This document shows positions 33,413 to 42,658 of a stretch of 64,000 bases of DNA, one piece after another (the stretch's first letter is position 1; the number at the start of each line of letters is the position of its first letter). A program made the position numbers and the translations under genes. The DNA is taken from NCBI GenBank assembly GCA_035358815.1, contig DAOPQC010000003.1:372001-436000 (forward strand), in the 5' to 3' direction. The notes beneath the pieces were generated by a model that did no database searches, was not told the origin of the DNA, and was given only the letters and a program-made list of their open reading frames with translations. Source of the stretch: Thermoanaerobaculales bacterium (GTDB lineage Bacteria > Acidobacteriota > Thermoanaerobaculia > Thermoanaerobaculales > Sulfomarinibacteraceae).

Positions 33413-34120
33413 CTATCCCGAGGCCCGGGTGGCCGACGGGTACTGATCCACCTCGTGCGCGAGACAGCACATCAGTCGGCCGCACATGCCCGAGATCTTG
33501 GTCGGGTTGAGGGTCAGGTTCTGCCGTTTTGCCATCCGCACGGTCACCGAGTGGAAGCGGTCCATGAAGGTGGCGCAGCACAGACAGCGGCCGCACGGCC
33601 CGAGGCCACCGGTCAGCTTGGCGCCGTCGCGGACGCCGAGCGGCCTCATCTCGACGCGACGGCGGTAGCGCCGCCCGAGCTCGCGCAGCAGCGGCCGGAA
33701 GTCGACCCGCTGCTCGGCGGTGAAGTACACGACCGCCTTGCGGCCGGTGAGCGGCAAGCGCACCTTGAGGGGGCGCATGTCCAGGGACAGCTCCCGGGTG
33801 CGCAGCCGCAGGTAGGACATGATCTCCCGTCCGAGATGCTCGAGGTCGTCCCGCCGCCGCTGATCCTCGGCGGTGGCGCGGCGCAGCACCCGGCCGCCCG
33901 CTCCCCGCGCACCACCCAGCACCGGCGAGGAGTACGCCGAGGCGCTGCCCAGGAACATCCCGTCCGCGGTCTCGACCACGCACAGGGACCCGTGGCCGAT
34001 CGAGAGCCCACCCGAGCGGCATGGCAACGGCGGCAGGTCGGGGTCGAGAAGCACCGGCAGCCAGTCGCCGCGCTGGGCGGCGAGCGGGCACTCGGCGGGG
34101 CAGGTCGGCAGCTCAGCCAC
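33413..34120 (-). CDS. ricT: PSP1-domain protein RicT (YaaT)
   Basis: 235 aa from GTG 34120, overlapping the purE stop by 8 bp; a longer start at 34162 is possible. C-terminal signature: GPCGRCLCCATFMDRF, NPTKISGMCGRLMCCLAHEV, whose Cys residues bind Fe-S clusters in the Bacillus RicAFT complex. Earlier PSP1 region: KVRLPLTGRKAVVYFTAEQR, VDFRPLLRELGRRYRRRVEM. In Bacillus the complex assists RNase Y-dependent mRNA processing and phosphorelay. ricA and ricF homologues were not seen. Confidence 0.9.
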   Translation of the reverse strand: MAELPTCPAECPLAAQRGDWLPVLLDPDLPPLPCRSGGLSIGHGSLCVVETADGMFLGSASAYSSPVLGGARGAGGRVLRRATAEDQRRRDDLEHLGREIMSYLRLRTRELSLDMRPLKVRLPLTGRKAVVYFTAEQRVDFRPLLRELGRRYRRRVEMRPLGVRDGAKLTGGLGPCGRCLCCATFMDRFHSVTVRMAKRQNLTLNPTKISGMCGRLMCCLAHEVDQYPSATRASG

Positions 34121-34628
34121 CGCTTCGATCCCAGTCGGAGCGGATCTCGCGATCGGCGGCACGCACCTTCTCGGCAGCGGCCTCCCGCAGCCGACGCAGC
34201 GACGCTGCCACGTCGGGTCGAGCCGCGGCGACGATCTCGCCCGCGAAGAACGCGGCGTTGCGGGCGCCCGCGGGCCCGACCGCGAACGTCGCCACCGGCA
34301 CGCCGCCCGGCATCTGCACGGTGGACAGCAGCGCGTCGACGCCGTCGAGGACGCCGCCCGGCAGCGGGACGCCGAGCACCGGCAGGAGGGTGTGCGCCGC
34401 CACCACTCCGGCCAGGTGCGCGGCCATCCCGGCGGCGCAGATGAACGCCTGGCAGCCGTCGCGCTCCGACTCCCGCACCAGCTCGACGGTGCGCTCCGGG
34501 GTCCGATGGGCGGAGGTGACGTGGACCCGGAAGGCGAGCCCGAGCTGCTGCATCACCTCGGCCGCCGGACGCAGCTGCGGCCAGTCGCTGGCGGACCCGA
34601 TCAGCAGCACCACGTCAACCTGGCTCAC
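34113..34628 (-). CDS. purE: N5-carboxyaminoimidazole ribonucleotide mutase PurE
   Basis: 171 aa from GTG 34628 with GGAGG eight bases upstream. Motifs of class-I PurE: LIGSASDWPQL, VTSAHRTPERT with the catalytic His, ICAAGMAAHLAGVVAAHT, LPVLGVPLPGG. It converts N5-CAIR to CAIR in purine synthesis. It overlaps the purD end by 14 bp. purK is not in the window. Confidence 0.93.
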   Translation of the reverse strand: MSQVDVVLLIGSASDWPQLRPAAEVMQQLGLAFRVHVTSAHRTPERTVELVRESERDGCQAFICAAGMAAHLAGVVAAHTLLPVLGVPLPGGVLDGVDALLSTVQMPGGVPVATFAVGPAGARNAAFFAGEIVAAARPDVAASLRRLREAAAEKVRAADREIRSDWDRSGG

Positions 34629-35913
34629 CGCTGCCTCCTGCGAGAGCCGCCAGGGTGTCGGCACCGATGTCGGACCGGAACTGCATGCCCTCGAAGCGGA
34701 TCTCGCCGACGCCCTGGTAGGCGAGCGAGATGGCGTCGGTGAGGTCGCCGGCACGCGCGCACACCGACAGCACGCGCCCGCCCGCGGTGACCAGCTGGCC
34801 GTCCACAAGCTTCGTGCCGGAGTGGTAGACGGCAAGACCGGGCAGCCCCAGCGCGGTCTCGATGCCGGTGATCACATCGCCCTTGCGCGGCAGCCCCGGG
34901 TAACCCGCCGCCGCCAGCACCACGCAGACCACCGCCTCCCGCCGCCACGAGAGGTTCGCGGCCTCGAGCCGGCCATCGGCGGCGCAGCGCGCCACCTCGG
35001 CGAGGTTGTCGTCCAGCCGCAGCAGGATCGCCTGGGACTCGGGATCGCCGAGGCGGCAGTTGAACTCGAGCACCGACGGGCCGCGCTCGGTGAGCATCAG
35101 GCCCACGTAGAGCACGCCGCGATACTCGCGGCCCTCCTCCGCCATGCCCCGGATGGTCGGCTGGACGATGGTGTCGAGGATGTGCCGGCTCAGCCCGGGC
35201 GGGATCACGAGCGCCGGCGAGTGCGCCCCCATGCCGCCGGTGTTCGGCCCGTGATCGCCGTCGAGGGCGCGCTTGTAGTCGTGGGAGGTCGCGATCGGCA
35301 CCAAGTCGGTGCCGTCGCTGATCACCATGTACGACACCTCGGTGCCCTCGAGGCACTCCTCCACCAGCACCCGGTGCGCGGCGTCGCCGAACTTGCGGCT
35401 GATGAAGAAGACGTCGATCGCCGCCTCGAGCTCGGCCTTGTCGCGCACGATCAGGACGCCCTTGCCGGCGGCCAGTCCGTCCGCCTTCATGACCAGCGGA
35501 AAGCCGCGCCGGCGGGCGGCCGCGGCAGCCTCGGTGCTGCTGCCCACGATCTCGGCGTCGGCGGTCGGAATCCCGCGACGCAGGCAGAACTGCTTGGCGA
35601 AGACCTTGCTCGCCTCGAGCTCCGCCGCCGCCCGCTTGGGCCCGAACAGGCGCAGCCCGCGCCGCGCGAACTCGTCGGCGACGCCGAGCGCCAGCGGCAG
35701 CTCGGGGCCGACCATGGTGAGGTCGATCCTCAGGTCGGCTGCGGCGTCGGCGACCGCCGGCAGGTCGTCAGGCGCCACCGCCAGCAGGTCGGCGATCTGG
35801 GCGATCCCGGGGTTGCCGGGGGCGGCGTAGATCTCCTCGACGCCGGGGGACCTGCGCAGTGCGTGGACGATCGCGTGCTCGCGACCCCCCGAACCCAGCA
35901 CGAGCACCTTCAC
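34615..35913 (-). CDS. purD: Phosphoribosylamine-glycine ligase PurD
   Basis: 432 aa from GTG 35913 (VKVLVLGSGGREHAIVHAL); the upstream ATG at 36000 is not needed. ATP-grasp enzyme: FPLVMKADGLAAGKGVLIV, SHDYKRALDGDHGPNTGGMG, FNCRLGDPESQAIL. It makes glycinamide ribonucleotide, the second step of purine synthesis. First gene of purD-purE-ricT. Confidence 0.96.
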   Translation of the reverse strand: MKVLVLGSGGREHAIVHALRRSPGVEEIYAAPGNPGIAQIADLLAVAPDDLPAVADAAADLRIDLTMVGPELPLALGVADEFARRGLRLFGPKRAAAELEASKVFAKQFCLRRGIPTADAEIVGSSTEAAAAARRRGFPLVMKADGLAAGKGVLIVRDKAELEAAIDVFFISRKFGDAAHRVLVEECLEGTEVSYMVISDGTDLVPIATSHDYKRALDGDHGPNTGGMGAHSPALVIPPGLSRHILDTIVQPTIRGMAEEGREYRGVLYVGLMLTERGPSVLEFNCRLGDPESQAILLRLDDNLAEVARCAADGRLEAANLSWRREAVVCVVLAAAGYPGLPRKGDVITGIETALGLPGLAVYHSGTKLVDGQLVTAGGRVLSVCARAGDLTDAISLAYQGVGEIRFEGMQFRSDIGADTLAALAGGSGEPG

Positions 35914-36183
35914 CGGCAGCCCGCCCTTCGCCCGTCGCGGCGGCCACCGAGGTCGCCGGTGTGCAGGATGGTCGCTTTCGTCACGTCGTCCCCACGACAT
36001 TGTAACTCACGTCACGAGGCCCGCCGGCACGACAAGAACCCCGCTTTCCGGGCGCTCCGCGGCCGGGCCGGCGCGCGATGACGGCCGGCCCCGGCCGTGG
36101 TAGGCTAGCTCGGCCCTTCGGGGCGCCATCCGGCCCGTCGGGCGCCCACGATCGAGCGCAACTCCGCGGGGGGAAGAAGCACC

Positions 36184-38298
36184 ATGCCCAAGAATCTCTA
36201 CCTCACCACCACCGGCCCGGCTACCGGCAAGAGCGCCGTCGTCCTCGGACTGATGTCGCTGCTGGTGCGAGAGATCCACCGCGTCGGCTACTTCCGGCCG
36301 ATCGGCCGCCACAGTGAGCAGGACCGGCCGGCGGCCGACCCGCTGGTCGAGCTGATCTGCTCGGTCTTCGACATCGAGTGCGATCGCCAGGCCATGGTCG
36401 GGCTCTCGGACCGCGAGGCCACCGACCTCATCACCTCGGGCCGCCAGGACCAGATGCTGGAGCGGATCCTCGAGTCGTACAAGACCTACGAGAAGGGCTA
36501 CGACTTCGTGCTCATCGAGGGCACCAGCTACCAGGGCCCGACGGTGCCCTTCGAGTTCGACGTCAACGCCGACATCGCCCGCACCCTGGCCGCTCCGGTG
36601 CTGGTCCTGGTCAGCGGCAAGGACCGGACCGCGAGCGACGTGTACGACAACACCATCCTCGCCAAGGAGCGGTTCGCCGAGCGCGGCTGCGACCTGCTCG
36701 GGGTGCTCGTGAACCGGGTCGCGACCGAGGGCTTCGACGAGTTCGTCGCGACCCTCACTGCGCGCTTCGGCGAGTCCAAGATCCCGTTCGCGGGCGCGAT
36801 GCCTGAGGAGGAGATCCTGGCCAAGCCGCGGATGGACGAGATCGCGACGGTGCTCGGCGCCGAGGTCCTGTACGGCGAGCGCTACCTCGAGAACCTGGTG
36901 TTCAGCTTCCGGATCGCGTCCATGCAGCTGCTGTCACTGCTCGATCGGCTCGAGCCCGGAGCGCTGGTCATCACCTCCGGCGACCGCGCCGACATCCTGC
37001 TCGGCCTGATCGCGTCGCAGATGTCGAGCAAGACCCCGAGCCTTGCCGGGGTGCTGCTGTCGAGCGGGCTGCGCCCCACCGAGACCCTCGACCGCGTGAT
37101 CCGCGGCCTGCGCAACATCCAGCTGCCGGTGCTGCTGGTCGACACCGGCACCTACCAGACCGCGATCGACGTCTCCAACGTCGCCTCGGCGATCACGCCG
37201 CAGAGCTACCGCAAGATCGAGACGGCCCGCATCCTGTTCGAGGAGCACATCGACGCCAACGCCCTCCGCGCGGGGATCTCGGCGCCCCGCTCGGCGCGCA
37301 TGAACCCGCAGCTCTTCCTCCACACCCTGATCGAGAAGGCCCGCTCGGACCGCCGGCGGATCGTGCTTCCCGAGGGCGCCGAGGAGCGCATCCTGCGGGC
37401 GGTCGACTCGCTGCGGCGCCGCAATGTCGTCGACGTCACCCTGCTCGGCAACGAGGAGGAGATCCGCGACCGCGCCGCCAAGCTCAAGGTCCCGCTCGAC
37501 GGCGTCGAGGTGATCGACCCGTCGACCTCCGACCGCCTCGACGCGTACGCGGCCACCTACTACGAGCTCCGCAAGCACAAGGGCGTGCTGCCGGAGGCGG
37601 CTCGCGACGTGATGCAGGACGCGACCTACTTCGGCACCATGATGGTCCACCTGGGCGACGCCCACGGCATGGTGTCCGGCTCGATCAACACCACCGCCCA
37701 CACGGTTCGGCCGGCCCTCGAGTTCGTCAAGACCCGGGAGGGCTTCAGCCTGGTCTCCAGCGTCTTCTTCATGTGCCTGCCCGACCGGGTGCTGGTGTAC
37801 GGCGACTGCGCCGTCAACCCGAACCCGACCGCCGAGCAGCTCGCCGAGATCGCGCTCGCTTCCGCCGACACCGCCGCTGCCTTCGGCATCGAGCCGCGGG
37901 TGGCGATGCTGTCCTACGCCACCGGCGGCTCGGGCTCGGGCGCCGAGGTCGAGAAGGTGCGCACCGCCACCGAGCTCGCGCGCCAGCGCCGGCCGGACCT
38001 CGCCATCGACGGGCCCCTGCAGTACGACGCCGCCGTCGATGCCGGGGTCGCGCGCACCAAGCTGCCCGACTCGAGCGTCGCCGGCCGCGCCACGGTCTTC
38101 ATCTTCCCGGACCTCAACACCGGCAACAACACCTACAAGGCGGTGCAGCGCTCGGCCGGGGCGATCGCGGTCGGCCCGGTGCTGCAGGGGCTGCGCAAGC
38201 CGGTCAACGACCTCAGCCGCGGCTGCACGGTGCCGGACATCGTCAACACGGTCGCGATCACCGCGATCCAGGCACAGGCGATCACGACCGAGAAGTAG
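36184..38298 (+). CDS. pta: Phosphate acetyltransferase, long form
   Basis: 704 aa. N-terminal P-loop BioD-like domain (YLTTTGPATGKSAVVLGLMS), central DRTGG domain (LVITSGDRADILLGLIASQM), C-terminal catalytic PTA domain from about 380 (RRIVLPEGAEERILRAVDSL, GDAHGMVSGSINTTAHTVRP, ATGGSGSGAEVEKVR, PDLNTGNNTYKAVQR). It interconverts acetyl-CoA and acetyl phosphate. Length matches the regulated enterobacterial type. No ackA nearby. Preceded by a GGGGGAAG site. Confidence 0.95.
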   Translation: MPKNLYLTTTGPATGKSAVVLGLMSLLVREIHRVGYFRPIGRHSEQDRPAADPLVELICSVFDIECDRQAMVGLSDREATDLITSGRQDQMLERILESYKTYEKGYDFVLIEGTSYQGPTVPFEFDVNADIARTLAAPVLVLVSGKDRTASDVYDNTILAKERFAERGCDLLGVLVNRVATEGFDEFVATLTARFGESKIPFAGAMPEEEILAKPRMDEIATVLGAEVLYGERYLENLVFSFRIASMQLLSLLDRLEPGALVITSGDRADILLGLIASQMSSKTPSLAGVLLSSGLRPTETLDRVIRGLRNIQLPVLLVDTGTYQTAIDVSNVASAITPQSYRKIETARILFEEHIDANALRAGISAPRSARMNPQLFLHTLIEKARSDRRRIVLPEGAEERILRAVDSLRRRNVVDVTLLGNEEEIRDRAAKLKVPLDGVEVIDPSTSDRLDAYAATYYELRKHKGVLPEAARDVMQDATYFGTMMVHLGDAHGMVSGSINTTAHTVRPALEFVKTREGFSLVSSVFFMCLPDRVLVYGDCAVNPNPTAEQLAEIALASADTAAAFGIEPRVAMLSYATGGSGSGAEVEKVRTATELARQRRPDLAIDGPLQYDAAVDAGVARTKLPDSSVAGRATVFIFPDLNTGNNTYKAVQRSAGAIAVGPVLQGLRKPVNDLSRGCTVPDIVNTVAITAIQAQAITTEK

Positions 38299-38319
38299 CC
38301 GAGGCGTCCGCCCGCCGCC

Positions 38320-38343
38320 GCTTCCGCGCCCGCTTCCGCGCTC
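38320..38343. repeat. Short hexad array downstream of pta
   Basis: Four phased units GCTTCC, GCGCCC, GCTTCC, GCGCTC, followed by GGAAACGGGTTCC in opposite sense. The convergent gap 38299-38408 holds nothing else. Confidence 0.6.
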
Positions 38344-38408
38344 GGCGTGGAAACGGGTTCCCCGTCGGCCAAGCTCCCTGGGACTGCGCCGGATGCCGGC
38401 AGCCCTCG

Positions 38409-39683
38409 CTACTCGATCGCCAGCGGCACCGTTGTCGGGTCGCCGGTTGCGTTGTCGATCACCGACGCGTAGCTCCAGATCCTGCCGCCCTCGGTCAGCA
38501 GCTCGACCGTGGCGTAGCCGTTCGCGACCTCGCCCGCGCCGACCGCACCGAAAACGTCGCTCTGCTGCCGCCACCGCCCGGCCGGCACGGCGATCTCCAG
38601 CGAGCCGAGAGCCGTCCCCGTGGCGTCGTGGAGGGTCACCCTCAGCTCCGCCCGCTCGCTGCCGAGATTGAGGAAGCCGATGTTGCTGCGGAAGGTATCG
38701 CTGTTGCTCAGCAGCGACAGCCGCCCGAGCTGCCCGAAGCTCAGGGCGTCGGCCTCTCGGACCGCCGGCATGTACTGGCCGAAGGTGCCGGCAGCGCTCG
38801 CGTTGTAGGTGCGCGCACTGACCAGCACCGGCTCGTCGGCCCGGACCTTGATCGCGCCCGACGACTCGACGGCGACGCCGAACAGGTCGACGACGACGTC
38901 ATCCCACGTCCTCAGCTCGCCGGGGCCGAGCTGGACGGTCACCTCCGCGGTGCTGGAGCCGTAGTGATAGCGAAGCGTCGCCTGGTTGGCTGCGTCCGCA
39001 GTGTTGAGGACGGCGAGCTTGGAGCGCCACTGGCTGCCGTGGGCGCCCGAGCTATGGGAGATGCCGGCGGTCTGGTACGACCATTTTGCGGGCTGTAAGT
39101 AAGCGCGCAGGCAGAAGTCTCCCGCGAGCGGCGCCTGCGAGACCGGCGCGAGGTCTTCGATTCCGGTGTGCGAGAAGTAGGAGTGACCGCCGTCGGGGAG
39201 GGCATCCGCGTCCATGCCCATCTCCCCTCCTGCGAAGCGAGCATCTCCGCGGGCGACGAGCCAGAAATCGCCGTGCAAGAGCACCGGATCGTCGAGCATG
39301 ACGATCGAGGCCTCTGGATCGCTGTTCCCGTGGATGGTGCCTTGGCCGAGCACGGTGCTGTCGTCCGGGCGTCCAGCGACGTCGGGGTAGATGAAGGCCT
39401 GGTTCGGGCTCAAGTGCGAAAAGTAGTAGACGAGATTGCTGGCGCAAAAGCCGGTGATCTCGACCCTGCCCGGCTGGTAGCCGAAGTCCTCGAGCTCGAA
39501 GCGAACGCCGAACAGGTGGTCGGGGTCGCCGGCGTTCCCTTCCCGGGCCATGACCGGAGCCCCGTCGTCGTAGAAGGCGTTGCCGCAGGTCAGGGTCTGG
39601 GCCCCCGCCATCGCCGGCCCTCCGAGGGCCAGCGCGAGGCCGATGAGCACGCAGGACAAAGGTGAAATCTGATTCGAGCGCAT
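38409..39683 (-). CDS. Secreted protein with the ASVIDNATGDPT ending
   Basis: 424 aa from ATG 39683 with GAGGAAAA upstream. Signal peptide LSCVLIGLALALGGPAMAGA. N-terminal half of unknown fold with single Cys near TLTCGNAFYDDGAP. C-terminal half: SSGAHGSQWRSKLAVLNTAD, SARTYNASAAGTFGQYMPAV, TFRSNIGFLNLGSERAELRV, RIWSYASVIDNATGDPTTVP. This half is shared with the gene at 39807 and, in part, with 27198. Probably beta-sandwich modules on the cell surface. Function unknown. Confidence 0.78.
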   Translation of the reverse strand: MRSNQISPLSCVLIGLALALGGPAMAGAQTLTCGNAFYDDGAPVMAREGNAGDPDHLFGVRFELEDFGYQPGRVEITGFCASNLVYYFSHLSPNQAFIYPDVAGRPDDSTVLGQGTIHGNSDPEASIVMLDDPVLLHGDFWLVARGDARFAGGEMGMDADALPDGGHSYFSHTGIEDLAPVSQAPLAGDFCLRAYLQPAKWSYQTAGISHSSGAHGSQWRSKLAVLNTADAANQATLRYHYGSSTAEVTVQLGPGELRTWDDVVVDLFGVAVESSGAIKVRADEPVLVSARTYNASAAGTFGQYMPAVREADALSFGQLGRLSLLSNSDTFRSNIGFLNLGSERAELRVTLHDATGTALGSLEIAVPAGRWRQQSDVFGAVGAGEVANGYATVELLTEGGRIWSYASVIDNATGDPTTVPLAIE

Positions 39684-39806
39684 GACTTTTCCTCGCTTTC
39701 CGCCGATCCTGCAATCTCGAGATCCGGATCGAGGTTTGGAGCCGCCGGCCATTGAACGGGGCCGGAGCTCCGTGTTGATCGTCCGCCGTCGCCCGCCGTC
39801 CGCCCG

Positions 39807-41696
39807 CTAGCGCTGCATCGCAACGGTGGTCGGGTCGTTGGTGATGTTGTCGATGACCGAGGCGAGCGCGAACACGCCCGCCCCTGACTGCACCGTGATC
39901 CTCGAGTAGCCGCCGCTCATCGCCGTCTCCCCAGCCAGGTACCGGAAGGGCTGGATCTCCTGCCGCCACCGGCCCGGCGGAATCTGCCGCGTGTACTCGG
40001 CAAGCGTCGTACCGGCGCCGTCGCAGAGCTCGACGAGGATCGTCGCGGTCGCCTCCCCCATGTTGACGACGCCGATGTTGGTCCGGTAGGCGTCGTCCTC
40101 AACGAGAGCGGGGAGGAATGCGCTCTGGCCGGCCGCGAGGCCGCTGCTGGCCGCGACGACCGGGTAGTCCTGGCCTTGGGTGCCGTTCGCAAGACAGCCC
40201 GCCTCCGGCGCCGCCTGGTTGTAGGTGCGCGCCGTCACCATCAGCGACCGGTCGGCAATGATCTCGAGGGCGCCCTGGCCGGCGGCGCCGAGCTCTCCGA
40301 CCACGTCGCGGAGGATCGACTGCGCCCCGGCCGGCACGTTGGTCGTGCTGCTCACGACTGCGCCGGGGCCGTGAAAGCGGACCTCGACGCTCGCCGCCGT
40401 GGCCCCAGGGTTGAGCAGGCCGAAATCGCTGCGCCACCGGCTGCCGTTGGCGCCGTCACTGTGGGCCACCACCGGCACCCACGAGGGAGCGGGCCGGCTC
40501 GAGTAGGCCCACGCCGCCCCGCCGTCGCCGTCAGTAGGCCCGCCGACGATGAATGCAGCGCCGTTCGACGACATCGCCACCGACTGGCCCTGGTGCGCCG
40601 GGCCGATTGCACCGCCGCCGACGAGCTTGTCGCCCTCCTGAGCCCAGACCGTTCCCGCGCGGGTGAAGATCCACGCCGCGCCCGCCCCGGAGTCGTCCTC
40701 CGGCCCGCCGGCGAGGGCGCGGCTACCGTCCGACGAGATCGCGACCGAGGTGCCCAGGCCGGCCGCCCCGACGGCTCCGTTGCCGGTCACCTTGCTCCCC
40801 TGCTGCGACCACGCCCCGTTCGCTCGCGTGAAGACCCACGCCGCGCCCGCACCGTCGGCGTCGTTCGGCCCGCCGACGATCGCGGTGTCGCCGTCGGGCG
40901 AGAGCGCGACCGATCTGCCCTGGCCCGCCCGGCCGGCGGCGCCGCTGCCGAACAGCTTCTGCTGCAGCGACCATGTCCCGCCGGCGCGTGTGTACACCCA
41001 CGCCGCACCCACACCGTCGGCGTCGTTGGGCCCGCCGACGATCACGGTGCTGCCGTCCGCCGAGATCGCCACCGACGTGCCCTGAAACGGCTGCAGGCCG
41101 CTATATGGGCCGACCAGCTTCGCCTGCTGCGACCACACCCAGCCGGTGCGGCTGAAGACCCACGCCGCGCCGATACCATTGACATCCCACGGCCCGCCGA
41201 CCACCGCGGTGTCGCCGTACCACGAGATCGCCACCGAGAACCCCTGGTAGGCGCGGCCGCCGGCGCCACTGCCGACCAACTTGGGTTGCTGCTGCTCCCA
41301 CCGGTCGTTCATCTCGCCCGTCCGCTCGTAGATCCATACCGCGCCTGTACCGCCGTCGTTCACGGGGCCGCCGACGATTGCGGTGTCGCCGGACCCCGAG
41401 ATCGCCGCCGAGTAGGCGCCAGCCCCCGCGACGCCGCTCCCGACCGGCACGTCGGCTTGCCGCGACCACACCCGGCCGCTGCGCACGAACACCCGGGCAA
41501 CGCCGCCGCCGGAGCCGCCGACGATTGCGGTGGCACCGTCGCCGCTCAGCGACACCGAGTAGATGGGGTTGTCGTCGTAGTACGTCCAACCCCAGATGCC
41601 GCTGCCGGCGAGCCGCTCATCCTGGCTGCCCAGCTGCGCCGCAGCGACCTGGGCCAGGAGCAGCATCCCTGCTGCAAACAGTGTTGTGCGTTTCAT
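39807..41696 (-). CDS. Secreted FG-GAP-like beta-propeller protein with the same C-terminal module
   Basis: 629 aa with signal peptide TTLFAAGMLLLAQVAAAQ and GAAAGGAG before the ATG. Residues 25-400 contain seven repeats of about 50 aa with the pattern SVAIS.DG.TA.VGGP.D..G.GAAW.F.R, an FG-GAP-type propeller. Residues 400-629 repeat the module of the upstream gene (ANGSRWRSDFGLLNPG, ARTYNQAAPEAG, YRTNIGVVNMGEATATILVE, ALASVIDNITNDPTTVAMQR). The stop is followed 123 bp later by the paralogue, possibly a tandem duplication of the module. Confidence 0.85.
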   Translation of the reverse strand: MKRTTLFAAGMLLLAQVAAAQLGSQDERLAGSGIWGWTYYDDNPIYSVSLSGDGATAIVGGSGGGVARVFVRSGRVWSRQADVPVGSGVAGAGAYSAAISGSGDTAIVGGPVNDGGTGAVWIYERTGEMNDRWEQQQPKLVGSGAGGRAYQGFSVAISWYGDTAVVGGPWDVNGIGAAWVFSRTGWVWSQQAKLVGPYSGLQPFQGTSVAISADGSTVIVGGPNDADGVGAAWVYTRAGGTWSLQQKLFGSGAAGRAGQGRSVALSPDGDTAIVGGPNDADGAGAAWVFTRANGAWSQQGSKVTGNGAVGAAGLGTSVAISSDGSRALAGGPEDDSGAGAAWIFTRAGTVWAQEGDKLVGGGAIGPAHQGQSVAMSSNGAAFIVGGPTDGDGGAAWAYSSRPAPSWVPVVAHSDGANGSRWRSDFGLLNPGATAASVEVRFHGPGAVVSSTTNVPAGAQSILRDVVGELGAAGQGALEIIADRSLMVTARTYNQAAPEAGCLANGTQGQDYPVVAASSGLAAGQSAFLPALVEDDAYRTNIGVVNMGEATATILVELCDGAGTTLAEYTRQIPPGRWRQEIQPFRYLAGETAMSGGYSRITVQSGAGVFALASVIDNITNDPTTVAMQR

Positions 41697-41851
41697 CGTG
41701 CTCTCCTTTCACGGGGCCGGCAGGCCCACAGCTCACCGTTGCGCGTGCACTTATCAGAGATTATTCGAGACAGCATCTCAGTTAAGCTTGCCCGTATCTT
41801 GAATCGGAGGCTGGACTGGTGGGGTGTGCGCCAGCGCACAGTTCATGTAAA

Positions 41852-42643
41852 ATGAGACTCGTGTTCATTCGGAACGCCATCGACCAGTGCGCCGTCCTCC
41901 GCGCGATGCCGGCAGCCGTCCGGGACGCGCTCGCAGCCGGTTCGACGCTGCGCCGCTACCGCAGCCGCGAGTACATCTGGCGGGTGGGGGACCCGGATGA
42001 CAGCCTGCAGGTCGTGGCCGACGGCATGGTCCTGATCGGGAACATGGGGCCGGATGCCGAGGAGATCGTGCTCCACGTCGTGGCGCGCGGTGAGTGCATG
42101 GGCGAGCCCGGCATCTACTCAGCGCAGGGCGACCGGCGGACCGACGCCCGCGCCTGCGGACGGACGACCATCGTCGAGGTGCCCGGGGACACGGTACGCG
42201 AGGTGCTCGAGGCCAGCCCCGAGGCGATGCGCATTTTCGTGCGGCGGGTCTCGGACATCGCCCGCGCGCACGCCGGCCGGATGGCGCTGGCCGCGTTTCA
42301 CGACGCGCGCGCCCGCCTCGCCCAGCTGCTCCTCGATCTCGCCGACAGCCATGGCGTGCCGACCCCGCGCGGCCGCCGCATCGAGCTGCCGCTTACCCAA
42401 CGCACGCTTGCCGGGCTGGTCAGCGTCCGGCGCGAGTGTGTCAACCGCCTGCTCGCGGCGCTCGCGCACGAGGGAGCTCTGGCGCTCGAGGGCGGGCTGA
42501 TCACGGTTCTCGACGAGCCCCTCCTGCGGTCGGTCATCGCGATCGAGGTCGGCCGCCCCCACGCCCGCACCCGCCACCCCTGCACTACGCCGATCCTGCC
42601 GGCGCCCGCCCCGGCCCCGCGGGCACGCAGCGCCCTCCGATGA
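41852..42643 (+). CDS. Crp/Fnr family transcriptional regulator
   Basis: 263 aa. Cyclic-nucleotide-binding-like domain (EYIWRVGDPDDSLQVVADGM, VARGECMGEPGIYSAQGDRR), long dimer helix (ARAHAGRMALAAFHDARARL) and winged helix (LTQRTLAGLVSVRRECVNRL). No Cys cluster of Fnr type at the N-terminus. Pro/Ala-rich C-terminal tail. ATG at 41852; however TAAAAT at 41848-41853 with GTG at 41861 would fit a leaderless start nine bases later. The 155-bp gap upstream contains AT-rich promoter-like sequence but no gene. Confidence 0.9.
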   Translation: MRLVFIRNAIDQCAVLRAMPAAVRDALAAGSTLRRYRSREYIWRVGDPDDSLQVVADGMVLIGNMGPDAEEIVLHVVARGECMGEPGIYSAQGDRRTDARACGRTTIVEVPGDTVREVLEASPEAMRIFVRRVSDIARAHAGRMALAAFHDARARLAQLLLDLADSHGVPTPRGRRIELPLTQRTLAGLVSVRRECVNRLLAALAHEGALALEGGLITVLDEPLLRSVIAIEVGRPHARTRHPCTTPILPAPAPAPRARSALR

Positions 42644-42658
42644 CGGCGGAGCGCCCGC

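Noticed and set aside
38409..41696. One broken gene split by a frameshift
   Set aside because: Each has its own signal peptide, ribosome-binding site and complete C-terminal signature; they are paralogues.
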